From: Hominimerdicola alba
GTDB lineage: Bacteria; Bacillota; Clostridia; Oscillospirales; Ruminococcaceae
Direction of reading: 5' to 3'
DNA length: 64,000 bases
NCBI RefSeq assembly: GCF_900109655.1
Contig: NZ_FOAT01000001.1
Span: 62,001-126,000, forward strand
Made by a program: the position numbers and the translations under genes. Positions 41,228-49,749 of this stretch are shown one piece after another (position 1 is the first letter of the stretch; each line of letters begins with the position of its first letter). The notes under the pieces are model-generated. The model was given only the letters and a program-made list of their open reading frames with translations. It made no database searches and was not told the origin of the DNA.

Positions 41228-43399
41228 ATGAAGATAATCAAAAGGAACGGCGCCGAGGAAGTTTTCGATTCGGCTAAGATAGTAAACGCCATTAAAAAAG
41301 CAAATGCAGCAGGTGAAAAAGGCAGGATAAGCGATGAAGAGATCGCCGATGTCACCGATTACGTTGAGTACAAATGCAACAAGCTTGGCAGAGCAGTAAC
41401 TGTTGAAGAGATACAGGATATGGTGGAAAACCAGCTTATGGCTAAAGGTGCTTTTGAACTGGCGAGAAGATATGTAAGATACCGCTATACCCGTTCTCTG
41501 GTGAGAAAGACCAACACCACCGATAACAAGATACTCAGCCTTATCGAGTGCGCAAATGAGGAAGTAAAGCAGGAAAACTCCAACAAGAACCCTGCTGTAA
41601 ACAGTGTTCAGCGTGACTACATGGCGGGCGAAGTCAGCCGTGACCTTACAAAAAGACTTCTGCTGCCCCACGATATCGTTGAAGCTCATGAAGCGGGTAT
41701 AATCCATTTCCATGATACTGATTACTACGCACAGCATATGCACAACTGCGATCTCGTAAATCTGGAAGATATGCTTCAGAATGGCACTGTTATAAGCGAG
41801 ACCCTTATTGAGAAGCCCCACAGCTTTTCAACTGCCTGCAATATCGCCACACAGATAATTGCACAGGTAGCTTCAAACCAGTATGGCGGACAGAGCATAA
41901 GCCTTGCTCATCTTGCGCCTTTTGTGCAGATCTCAAGAGTGAAGATACGCAAGGAACTTGAAGTTGAGATGGCGAAGCTTGGGGTTACACCAACTCAGGA
42001 AAAGCTTGAAATGATAACCGAAGAAAGGCTCCGCAGAGAGATAACCAGAGGTGTCCAGACCATACAGTATCAGGTGGTAACTCTGCTGACTACCAACGGA
42101 CAGGCTCCTTTCGTTACCGTGTTCATGTATCTGAACGAAGCAAAGAACGAGCAGGAAAAGAAAGACCTGGCTATGATAATCGAGGAAACTCTGAAACAGC
42201 GTGCCGAGGGTGTTAAGAACGAATCGGGCGTTTGGGTAACTCCTGCTTTCCCGAAGCTTATCTATGTTCTTGAAGAGGACAACATCGACGAAGGAACACC
42301 TTATTTCTACCTGACAAAGCTTGCTGCAAAATGCACTGCAAAGCGCATGGTGCCCGACTATATCTCCGAGAAAGTCATGAAGAAGCTGAAAGTCGATAAA
42401 AACGGCGACGGTCACTGCTACACCTGCATGGGATGCAGAAGCTTCCTGACACCATATCTTGATGAAAACGGCAAACCCAAGTATTACGGACGCTTCAATC
42501 AAGGCGTTGTTACTATAAACCTCGTTGATATAGCACTTTCAAGCTCTAAGAATATGGAGAACTTCTGGAAGATATTCGACGACAGGCTGGAACTCTGTTA
42601 CAGGGCGCTGATGTGCAGACATGAACGTCTGAAAGGTACTCTTTCCGATGCTGCACCGATTCTCTGGCAGTATGGTGCGCTTGCAAGGCTTAAAAAGGGC
42701 GAGACCATCGACAAGCTGTTGTTCGGCGGATATTCCACCATTTCTCTTGGGTACGCGGGACTTTATGAGTGCGTGAAATACATGACAGGCAAGAGCCACA
42801 CTGATCCTGAAGCAAAGCCTTTCGCACTTGAGATAATGCAGCACATGAACGATGCCTGCAAAGTTTGGAAAGAAAAGGAGAATATCGATTTCTCAATATA
42901 CGGCACTCCCCTTGAATCTACTACTTACAAGTTTGCAAGATGCTTACAGAAAAGGTTCGGCATAGTTGAGGGTATAACCGACAAGAGCTACATCACAAAC
43001 AGCTATCATGTTCATGTTACCGAGGAGATAGATGCTTTCACCAAACTGAAATTCGAGAGCGAGTTCCAGCATCTCTCCCCCGGTGGTGCTATAAGCTATG
43101 TTGAAGTTCCCAATATGCAGAAGAATATTCCCGCAGTGCTGAAAGTTATCAGATTCATCTACGACAATATAATGTATGCCGAGCTGAACACCAAGAGTGA
43201 CTACTGTCAGGTGTGCGGATTTGACGGCGAGATTCAGATAGTTGAAGATGACGGCAAGCTTATCTGGGAATGTCCTCAGTGTCACAACCGCGACCAGAAC
43301 AAGATGAATGTTGCAAGGCGTACCTGCGGTTATATAGGAACTCAGTACTGGAATCAGGGCAGAACACAGGAGATCCGCGACAGGGTTCTTCATCTGTGA
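41228..43399 (+). CDS. nrdD: Anaerobic ribonucleoside-triphosphate reductase
   Basis: Oxygen-sensitive glycyl-radical enzyme that makes dNTPs. An N-terminal ATP cone (about 1-90) provides allosteric control; the barrel includes DLVNLEDML and the active-site region CYTCMGCRSFLTP; two CxxC pairs near the C terminus (CQVCG, CPQC) bind zinc; the radical glycine is in RRTCGYIG, about residue 701. Length 723 is normal. GGAGGAAG precedes the ATG. A damaged copy of its last 27 codons follows the next gene. Confidence 0.95.
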   Translation: MKIIKRNGAEEVFDSAKIVNAIKKANAAGEKGRISDEEIADVTDYVEYKCNKLGRAVTVEEIQDMVENQLMAKGAFELARRYVRYRYTRSLVRKTNTTDNKILSLIECANEEVKQENSNKNPAVNSVQRDYMAGEVSRDLTKRLLLPHDIVEAHEAGIIHFHDTDYYAQHMHNCDLVNLEDMLQNGTVISETLIEKPHSFSTACNIATQIIAQVASNQYGGQSISLAHLAPFVQISRVKIRKELEVEMAKLGVTPTQEKLEMITEERLRREITRGVQTIQYQVVTLLTTNGQAPFVTVFMYLNEAKNEQEKKDLAMIIEETLKQRAEGVKNESGVWVTPAFPKLIYVLEEDNIDEGTPYFYLTKLAAKCTAKRMVPDYISEKVMKKLKVDKNGDGHCYTCMGCRSFLTPYLDENGKPKYYGRFNQGVVTINLVDIALSSSKNMENFWKIFDDRLELCYRALMCRHERLKGTLSDAAPILWQYGALARLKKGETIDKLLFGGYSTISLGYAGLYECVKYMTGKSHTDPEAKPFALEIMQHMNDACKVWKEKENIDFSIYGTPLESTTYKFARCLQKRFGIVEGITDKSYITNSYHVHVTEEIDAFTKLKFESEFQHLSPGGAISYVEVPNMQKNIPAVLKVIRFIYDNIMYAELNTKSDYCQVCGFDGEIQIVEDDGKLIWECPQCHNRDQNKMNVARRTCGYIGTQYWNQGRTQEIRDRVLHL

Positions 43400-43430
43400 T
43401 AAAATAAATATAGGTATACAGGAGATAAGT

Positions 43431-43871
43431 ATGGTAGAGTTACGACCGGTTGACAAGAACAATATTGATGATGTGCTGGCTCTGGAAGTTAATGAAGACC
43501 AGAAAAGCTTTGTTTCGACTGTGGCGGAATCTTTGGCACAAGCTTATGTCTACAGTGATAATGCATACCCATTTGCAGTGTACAGCGATGATGAGATAGT
43601 TGGATTTATAATGATGGGTTACTACGAGGTCAAGCACTATTATACCCTGTGGAAATTCCTCATTGATAAAAAACATCAGCATAAGGGCTATGGCAGACAG
43701 GCGCTTGTCCTTGGGATAAAATTCCTGAAAGACAAATTCGATGTTGATTCTGTATATACGGGTGTAGTCCCCGGCAATTCGGTGGCATCCCGGCTGTACC
43801 GATCGGTTGGATTCGTACCCACCGGGCTTATTGAACTTGGTATGGAAGAACTTCGGCTTGAATGTAAGTGA
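43431..43871 (+). CDS. GNAT-family N-acetyltransferase (BltD/SpeG-like)
   Basis: 146 residues with the acetyl-CoA loop (QHKGYGRQAL) and a C-terminal NSVASRLYRSVGFV segment of GNAT enzymes; the closest family by pattern is the diamine/spermidine acetyltransferase group, so a polyamine substrate is possible but unproven. It lies between nrdD and the fossil nrdD tail, as though it entered the nrd operon together with the present nrdD 3' end. Confidence 0.85.
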   Translation: MVELRPVDKNNIDDVLALEVNEDQKSFVSTVAESLAQAYVYSDNAYPFAVYSDDEIVGFIMMGYYEVKHYYTLWKFLIDKKHQHKGYGRQALVLGIKFLKDKFDVDSVYTGVVPGNSVASRLYRSVGFVPTGLIELGMEELRLECK

Positions 43872-43891
43872 TTATTTGGCAGAATGAGTGG

Positions 43892-43972
43892 TCGTAACTA
43901 TGATTGACAGAAACACAATACCAGAATCAAGGCAGGATTCAGGAGATAAGGGACAGGGTGCTTCACCTGTAA
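43892..43972 (+). pseudogene. Remnant of a second nrdD 3' end
   Basis: The frame from 43913 reads TQYQNQGRIQEIRDRVLHL and a stop, matching the last 19 residues of nrdD in 17 positions. At DNA level 46 of 60 bases agree (by hand), most differences at third positions. Homology extends upstream to about 43892, where a one-base deletion breaks the RTCGYIG radical loop. No start or upper part of a gene remains. Confidence 0.8.
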
Positions 43973-43978
43973 AAGAGT

Positions 43979-44296
43979 ATGAACAGATTTGAGTATATCA
44001 AGTGGTATTGGGAACACAGTTATGATAATGACCCTATTGTATTTTTCTACGAAGTGGATATCGAGAACGAAAGATACGCCACAAGGATGACTGAGGTATA
44101 CGCCGACAGAAGAGTTGCTCCTGTTATCGAGGAAGGCTTTGAGTTCGTTACAGAGGCGCCCATACCCACACCCGATGAGATAAACACGGAGCCCGAATTT
44201 TATGCGAAGTACATCACAAAAGAGGAATTTGAAGCTGTGTATCACGCCGACAGGTATGATGGTGACATAGGCTTTCATCGTAAGGAAACAAGGTGA
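43979..44296 (+). CDS. Small conserved hypothetical protein (DUF6881-like)
   Basis: 105 residues with an N-terminal pattern (YIKWYWEHSYDNDPIVFFYE, EVYADRR) like the DUF6881 family, whose members are small single-domain proteins of unknown function. The C-terminal half is acidic. The ribosome-binding site is weak (AAAAGAG), and the gene begins 6 bases after the fossil nrdD tail. It is 4 bases before nrdG, so it belongs to the nrd operon. Confidence 0.65.
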   Translation: MNRFEYIKWYWEHSYDNDPIVFFYEVDIENERYATRMTEVYADRRVAPVIEEGFEFVTEAPIPTPDEINTEPEFYAKYITKEEFEAVYHADRYDGDIGFHRKETR

Positions 44297-44300
44297 GACT

Positions 44301-44825
44301 ATGAACTACGGTGAGATAAAAAACTGCGATATAGCCGACGGCATCGGTGTAAGGGTGAGCCTGTTCGTATCGGGGTGTACCCACTGCTGTGAGGGCTGTT
44401 TCAATAAAATGACATGGGATTTCGGCTACGGAAAGCTTTTTAATGCCGAAACAGAAAACGAACTTCTTGAAATGCTTTCTCCCGACTATATCGACGGTCT
44501 TACACTGCTTGGCGGTGAGCCAATGGAGCCAGATAATCAGCGGGCTTTGGTGCCATTTCTGCGCAGAGTGAGGGAGAAATTTCCGACTAAAAGCATATGG
44601 TGCTACACGGGCTGTGTGCTTGAAAAGCATTTGCTTGCCGAAAGCCACTGGCGCTGTGAATGTACCGATGAGATGCTTTCCATGATAGATGTACTTGTTG
44701 ATGGTGAGTTCATTCTGGCAAGGAGAAATATCTCGCTGGCTTTCCGCGGTTCGGATAATCAGCGTATAGTCGACCTGAAAAAGACACTGTCAGGTTCTGA
44801 AACAGTTCTGATTGATTTCGATTAA
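44301..44825 (+). CDS. nrdG: Anaerobic ribonucleotide reductase activating protein
   Basis: Radical-SAM activase that installs the glycyl radical on NrdD. The cluster motif is C26-x3-C30-x2-C33 (CTHCCEGC), preceded by the family's GIGVRVSLFVSG, and TLLGGEPM follows. At 174 residues it is normal. It is separated from nrdD by an acetyltransferase, a fossil tail and a small gene, while in most genomes the two are adjacent. Confidence 0.94.
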   Translation: MNYGEIKNCDIADGIGVRVSLFVSGCTHCCEGCFNKMTWDFGYGKLFNAETENELLEMLSPDYIDGLTLLGGEPMEPDNQRALVPFLRRVREKFPTKSIWCYTGCVLEKHLLAESHWRCECTDEMLSMIDVLVDGEFILARRNISLAFRGSDNQRIVDLKKTLSGSETVLIDFD

Positions 44826-44829
44826 AAAT

Positions 44830-44866
44830 ATAATCCCGTGAACACGCATAATGTTCACGGGATGTT
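44830..44866. terminator. Bidirectional terminator between nrdG and the XRE gene
   Basis: A 12-bp perfect stem (ATCCCGTGAACA/TGTTCACGGGAT) has a T-rich tract on the minus side (TATATTTTT) and a shorter one on the plus side (GTTTCAGTTTT). It separates convergent genes. Confidence 0.75.
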
Positions 44867-45307
44867 TCAGTTTTGCCAGTGTTTGAGCTTTGGCAGAGCC
44901 TGAGACAAGTATTCTCTTGCCTGTTCGGGCGGGAATTTTTCGTTGGAGATATGACCAACGAGAAACTCCGTAAGTTCGTCTAATGAGGAGTAAATAAATT
45001 TACCGTCGGTGTAGCACCACTTGCAGTATTCCTCGTTGAATGTGCCATCCACTTCCCTGCTGATGCTTGTATCTTCAAGAGGCATTCCGCAGCACTGGCA
45101 GATAAGTGTGCGCGGTGAACCAAGGATAGTGTTTATAGAAACATCAAAAAGCTTTGAGAGAAGTTTCAGTGTTTCCGTATTAGGGACGGTTTCACCTTTT
45201 TCCCAGCGGGATACAGCCTGTCGGGTTACGAATACTTTTTCTGCAAGTTCTTCCTGAGAGAGTCCTTGTTTTGTGCGAAGTTCATGTATGATGGTTTTTG
45301 TTTCCAT
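44867..45307 (-). CDS. XRE-family regulator with C-terminal zinc-ribbon-like domain
   Basis: 146 residues: an N-terminal Xre helix-turn-helix (SQEELAEKVFVTRQAVSRWE) and a C-terminal part with four cysteines (CQCCG and CKWC) that matches the putative zinc-ribbon domain found on such regulators. The ATG at 45307 is chosen because AAAGGAGATGATACC precedes it; the frame extends 18 codons upstream with no start signal. Targets unknown. Confidence 0.85.
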   Translation of the reverse strand: METKTIIHELRTKQGLSQEELAEKVFVTRQAVSRWEKGETVPNTETLKLLSKLFDVSINTILGSPRTLICQCCGMPLEDTSISREVDGTFNEEYCKWCYTDGKFIYSSLDELTEFLVGHISNEKFPPEQAREYLSQALPKLKHWQN

Positions 45308-45458
45308 GGTATCATCTCCTTTGAATACATTATAACACCAAAGTCCGATCAAATCAAGCAACTATCTGTTGCGTATGTTGTGCTTGTCCGCCAGAGAAAT
45401 ACAAGCGTATTTCACAAACGCACATTGGAATCGTTGGTAAAGTTTGTATGTTTGACTA

Positions 45459-45487
45459 TTGACTATTTAAGAGAAATTAGATATACT
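45459..45487 (+). promoter_or_regulatory. Promoter of lysC
   Basis: TTGACT at 45459-45464 and TATACT at 45482-45487, 17 bases apart; a second TTGACT lies 7 bases upstream. No lysine riboswitch features were seen. Confidence 0.6.
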
Positions 45488-45547
45488 TTTTAAGGTGCTA
45501 AAATGCATGATATAGTTTATTTTAAGTAAGAAGGGGTCTGAACATTA

Positions 45548-46867
45548 ATGACTAAGGTAGTAAAATTCGGCGGAAGCTCACTGGCAAGCGCTGAACAGTT
45601 CAAGAAGGTTAAGGATATCATCACTGCAGAGGATTCAAGAAGATTTGTAGTTCCCTCCGCTCCCGGAAAGAGATTTTCTGCTGACACCAAGGTTACAGAT
45701 ATGCTCTACGGCTGCTATGATCTTGCTGCTAAGGGCAAGGATTTCACCAAGGAGTTTGAGGCTATAAAGGAAAGATACAACGGTATCATCAGTGAGCTGG
45801 GTCTTGATATGAATCTGGATAACGAGTTTAACGTTATCAAGGCTTGCTTCATCGGTAAGGCAGGCAGAGACTACGCTGCTTCCAGAGGTGAGTTCCTGAA
45901 CGGTATGGTACTTGCTAATTATCTGGGTTACAATTTCATCGATGCTGCTGATGTCATTTTCTTTGACGACAGAGGACAGTTTGATGCAAAGCGCACAAAT
46001 AAGGTTCTTTCCGAGAGGATAGAAGGTCTTGACAACGCTGTTATACCCGGTTTCTACGGCTCTATGCCCAACGATACCATTAAGACATTCTCCAGAGGCG
46101 GTTCTGATATAACAGGTTCTATCGTAGCTGCTGCTGTTAATGCAGACCTCTATGAGAACTGGACTGATACCTCAGGATTCCTGACAACAGACCCCAGGAT
46201 CGTAAAGGATCCCGCTCCTATCACCACCATCACATATAAGGAGCTCAGAGAGCTTTCCTACATGGGTGCAAGCGTGTTCCATGAGGACGCTATCTTCCCT
46301 GTAAGAAAAGCAGGTATCGCTATAAACATCAAGAACACCAATGCTCCCGAGGCTCCCGGCACTCTGATCGTTGAGTCCACTTCTCAGAAGCCCGCATACA
46401 CAATCACAGGTATCGCAGGTAAGAAGGGCTTCACCGTTATCAATATCGAAAAGGATATGATGAACGCTGAGCTGGGCTTCGGCAGAAGAGTTCTTGAAGT
46501 ATTCGAGAAGAACGGCGTAAGCTTTGAGCATATGCCTTCAGGTATCGATACTATGTCTGTTATCGTTACTCAGGAAGAGTTTGCTGACAAGGAGCAGGAG
46601 ATACTTGCAGGTCTCCACAGAAACTGCCATCCCGATATGATCGAGATCGAGACAGATCTGGCACTTATCGCAGTTGTGGGCAGAGCTATGAAGGCTAACA
46701 GAGGTACTGCAGGCAGAATATTCTCCGCACTTGCACACTCTCACGTAAACGTTAAGATGATCGACCAGGGCTCCAGCGAGCTGAATGTTATCATCGGTGT
46801 AAGCGAGAGCGATTTCGAGACTGCTGTTAAGTCCATCTACGATATCTTCGTTGAGACTAAACTTTGA
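45548..46867 (+). CDS. lysC: Aspartate kinase
   Basis: Phosphorylates aspartate as the first step to lysine, threonine and methionine. The kinase domain shows VVKFGGSSLAS at the N terminus, TFSRGGSDITGS and a C-terminal pair of ACT domains (about 300-439) for feedback control. The 439-residue length is the long monofunctional type. Codon use is strongly biased (GCT, GTT, AAG), implying high expression. It stands alone with its own promoter and terminator. Confidence 0.94.
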   Translation: MTKVVKFGGSSLASAEQFKKVKDIITAEDSRRFVVPSAPGKRFSADTKVTDMLYGCYDLAAKGKDFTKEFEAIKERYNGIISELGLDMNLDNEFNVIKACFIGKAGRDYAASRGEFLNGMVLANYLGYNFIDAADVIFFDDRGQFDAKRTNKVLSERIEGLDNAVIPGFYGSMPNDTIKTFSRGGSDITGSIVAAAVNADLYENWTDTSGFLTTDPRIVKDPAPITTITYKELRELSYMGASVFHEDAIFPVRKAGIAINIKNTNAPEAPGTLIVESTSQKPAYTITGIAGKKGFTVINIEKDMMNAELGFGRRVLEVFEKNGVSFEHMPSGIDTMSVIVTQEEFADKEQEILAGLHRNCHPDMIEIETDLALIAVVGRAMKANRGTAGRIFSALAHSHVNVKMIDQGSSELNVIIGVSESDFETAVKSIYDIFVETKL

Positions 46868-46903
46868 TAAAAACCTTTAAGGAAGTATAGATCTTTATAG
46901 ATC

Positions 46904-46940
46904 ACAGTCCGTACAGAAATTTTTGTACGGACTGTTTTTT
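46904..46940 (+). terminator. Terminator of lysC
   Basis: A 12-bp perfect stem (ACAGTCCGTACA/TGTACGGACTGT) followed by a run of T's. Confidence 0.9.
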
Positions 46941-46963
46941 CATTTTATTATCAGATAAAACGG

Positions 46964-46992
46964 TTGACTAAGGAAACCATATGTTGTATAAT
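46964..46992 (+). promoter_or_regulatory. Promoter of the TraB/GumN lipoprotein gene
   Basis: TTGACT at 46964-46969 and TATAAT at 46987-46992 with a 17-base spacer. Confidence 0.75.
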
Positions 46993-47072
46993 CAGTATAT
47001 AGGAAGTATACCCGGAAAACGCTTTGGGTGTACGGATCGTTTTAAATTTAAGATATAAAAGGAAAGATGACA

Positions 47073-48119
47073 ATGTATACAAACAGAAATCGTAAACTTG
47101 CAGTACTCTGCGCCGCTGTTATGACTGCTGTGATGTTCGGCAGCTGCGGTACTAAGAACGATGATTCATCTAAAAAGGCAGATGCTTCTGCCGCGGAAAC
47201 AGTAACACTACCGACAATTACAGAAGCTCCTGAAGAAGAGCCCGACTTGGACACAACAGGTGAATCGGATATTACTCCCGCCATTTGGACAGTAAAAGGT
47301 GAAAATGGCGCAGAGATAACCCTGACAGGCTCTATGCACGCTCTGAAAGACAGCGATTATCCAATGCCGAAGCAAATGTTAGAAGCTTATAATAAGTCTG
47401 ATATTCTCGCAGTTGAAGCTGATCTGACTGAATCGGGTTCAATAACTTTCCAGTCGGCGATGCTGGCGGCAATGTATTACGATGATACAAACGATAAACT
47501 TTCAAATCATATCTCAGAAAAGGGATATAAGGCTCTCGAAAAGTATCTTGATCTTTACTCGCTGGATATTTCTTCCTACTCGAATATGAGACCATGGGCT
47601 GTGTATACCGTGGTGGAGAATCTCTCACTGGCAAAGAGTGATCTTTCGGGTGATATGGGTCTTGATAAATATCTGCTGATAAAAGCTCACAGCGACAATA
47701 AAGAGATCTATGAAGTTGAGGGGCTGGAATTCCAGTTTGATCTTTTCGCCGAGCTTTCAGACGATGTGTACAGTATGCTGTTTGAATCCCGTGAAAACAG
47801 TACTATCGAGGACGATCTGAAAGCGCTTGAAGAACTACACGAAGCCTGGGCGATTGGCGATCTTGAATATATTGAAACAGCGTCAAATGAGGAGATAGAG
47901 ACCGATGATAAGAATGCGGCTGCCATCGAAGAATACGAGAACAAGATCTATAAAAACAGAAACAAAGTCATGACAGAAGCAGTTGAGAATTTCCTGAAAG
48001 GCGACAAAAATGTGTTGTTTGTCGTGGGTGCTGCTCATTACGTTGGCGATGAGGGGATTATCTCACAGCTTGAAAAAGACGGCTATACCGTTGAACGAGT
48101 TGAATATAAGAACGACTGA
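47073..48119 (+). CDS. TraB/GumN-family lipoprotein
   Basis: 348-residue exported lipoprotein. The signal peptide ends in FGSC (Cys25) and a Ser/Glu/Thr-rich linker leads to a TraB/GumN (PF01963) domain with LTGSMHALKD (GxxH), AVEADLTE, and a C-terminal FVVGAAHYVGDEG (GxxH) that together give the family's putative metal-site residues, as in Tiki-like peptidases. The function in bacteria is not established. The ATG at 47073 is chosen for its GGAAAG spacing; an ATG 6 bases upstream is too close. Confidence 0.85.
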   Translation: MYTNRNRKLAVLCAAVMTAVMFGSCGTKNDDSSKKADASAAETVTLPTITEAPEEEPDLDTTGESDITPAIWTVKGENGAEITLTGSMHALKDSDYPMPKQMLEAYNKSDILAVEADLTESGSITFQSAMLAAMYYDDTNDKLSNHISEKGYKALEKYLDLYSLDISSYSNMRPWAVYTVVENLSLAKSDLSGDMGLDKYLLIKAHSDNKEIYEVEGLEFQFDLFAELSDDVYSMLFESRENSTIEDDLKALEELHEAWAIGDLEYIETASNEEIETDDKNAAAIEEYENKIYKNRNKVMTEAVENFLKGDKNVLFVVGAAHYVGDEGIISQLEKDGYTVERVEYKND

Positions 48120-48129
48120 TATAATTATA

Positions 48130-48164
48130 AACGGCACTGCAAACCAATGCAGTGCCGTTGTTTT
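48130..48164. terminator. Terminator between the lipoprotein gene and glgA
   Basis: A 12-bp perfect stem (AACGGCACTGCA/TGCAGTGCCGTT) with a T run on the plus side and AT-rich sequence on the minus side; it separates convergent genes. Confidence 0.85.
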
Positions 48165-48171
48165 TGTCATA

Positions 48172-49614
48172 TTATCCGATGAGCCAGTCGTACATATCCT
48201 GATACTTTTTGGCGGAAGCCTGCCAGGAGAAATCCTTGGACATAGCCTGACGGATTATGCTGTTCCATTCATCGCGTCTGTCAACGTAAATGTAATGTGC
48301 GAACATGACTGTGTTGTACATTTCATGGGCGTTGTAATTGGTAAAGCTGAATCCAGTGCCTGATTTCTCAAACTGGTTGTAAGGCTGAACGGTGTCACGG
48401 AGTCCGCCTGTTTCGCGGACGATCGGCAGTGTGCCATATCTCAAAGACATCAGCTGTGAAAGACCGCAGGGCTCAAACAGCGAGGGCATCAGGAACGCAT
48501 CACTTGCCGCATATATCTTATGGCTCATGGCTTCGCTGTAATACATATTCGCGGAAACCTTATCGGGATATTTCCACGCGAAGTATCTGAACATTTCCTC
48601 ATACTTCTGGTCGCCTGTTCCGAGGACAACTATCTGAATGTCTTGCTGGCAAAGCTTTTCCATCATGTAAGCGATAAGGTCAAAGCCTTTCTGGTCGGTA
48701 AGTCGACTGACGATGCCTATCATGAATTTGTTGTCATCGCAGGTAAGACCAAGCTCGGACTGTAAAGCGCGCTTATTCATTATCTTCTTCTCAAATACGC
48801 TGTTGATGTCGTAGTTGCAGTTTATCATCTTGTCGGTGGCGGGATCATATTCTGCATAGTCGATACCGTTTACAATACCGCGGAGATCATTCTTTCTTGC
48901 TCTCATAAGACCGTCAAGTCCTTCGCCATAGAACTGGGTCTTGATCTCCTCTGCATAGGAATCGGAAACCGTGGTTATAGCATCAGCATAGACAAGACCG
49001 CCTTTGAGCATATTGCCGTCAACGTCCTTGAGAAGCTTGTCATAGGTCATGTAATAGGAGGACAGACCTGACAGTGCCATGAATCTTGCGGCGTTGTCAT
49101 TACCCTGAAATTTAAGGTTGTGGATAGTCATAACGGTCTTTATGCCGCGGAAAAATTCACCGCCCCAGAAAGAATCGTGTAGATAAACGGGTATAAGACC
49201 TGTCTGCCAGTCGTGGCAGTGGATAACATCGGGTCTGAAATCAAGTATTGGCAGTGCGGAAAGAACTGCTCTGTCAAAATACATGAATTTCTCTATATCC
49301 CAGTGCCAGTCGCCATAAGGCTTTTCGCCGCTGAAATAGTACTCGTTGTCAATGAAGTAGAAAGTAACTCCCTCATATACCATTTTCAGCAGACCTACAT
49401 ATCTGCTCTGACCTGCAAAATCCATATAGAAGTTTGTGATATACTCCAGTTGGTCTTTCCATTTCTGTGCCATGCAGGCATATTTTGGCAGTATAACACG
49501 AACATCAAAATACTTTTTATCAAAGCATTTGGGCAGAGAACCTACAACGTCTGCCAGACCGCCTGTCTTGATAAAAGGAACCACTTCCGAAGCTGCAAAA
49601 AGAACTTTTTTCAT
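48172..49614 (-). CDS. glgA: Glycogen synthase (ADP-glucose type)
   Basis: GT5 enzyme that extends alpha-1,4-glucan from ADP-glucose. The N-terminal KTGGLADVVGSLP (about 16-28) binds the nucleotide sugar, and the C-terminal half has MPSLFEPCGLSQL with the catalytic glutamate and RETGGLRDTV. The 480-residue length is normal. It is monocistronic and far from glgB (18.1 kb); no glgC or glgP is in the window. Confidence 0.94.
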   Translation of the reverse strand: MKKVLFAASEVVPFIKTGGLADVVGSLPKCFDKKYFDVRVILPKYACMAQKWKDQLEYITNFYMDFAGQSRYVGLLKMVYEGVTFYFIDNEYYFSGEKPYGDWHWDIEKFMYFDRAVLSALPILDFRPDVIHCHDWQTGLIPVYLHDSFWGGEFFRGIKTVMTIHNLKFQGNDNAARFMALSGLSSYYMTYDKLLKDVDGNMLKGGLVYADAITTVSDSYAEEIKTQFYGEGLDGLMRARKNDLRGIVNGIDYAEYDPATDKMINCNYDINSVFEKKIMNKRALQSELGLTCDDNKFMIGIVSRLTDQKGFDLIAYMMEKLCQQDIQIVVLGTGDQKYEEMFRYFAWKYPDKVSANMYYSEAMSHKIYAASDAFLMPSLFEPCGLSQLMSLRYGTLPIVRETGGLRDTVQPYNQFEKSGTGFSFTNYNAHEMYNTVMFAHYIYVDRRDEWNSIIRQAMSKDFSWQASAKKYQDMYDWLIG

Positions 49615-49696
49615 AGCATTTATTCCTTCCTTTATATGATTTACTTAAAGTAGAAAATTTCATGAATTTGAGAAAATAGACAATCTGTCTAGGTTA

Positions 49697-49725
49697 ATTA
49701 TAACATGGTTTGTCGTTATCGTCAA
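49697..49725 (-). promoter_or_regulatory. Promoter of glgA
   Basis: On the minus strand TTGACG (49725-49720) and TATAAT (49702-49697) are separated by 17 bases, about 85 bases before the glgA ATG. Confidence 0.7.
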
Positions 49726-49749
49726 TAGTATAATTTGATTTTTTTATAA

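Noticed and set aside
45308-45547. Lysine riboswitch upstream of lysC
   Set aside because: The leader after the predicted start is only about 50 bases and contains none of the conserved lysine-riboswitch core.
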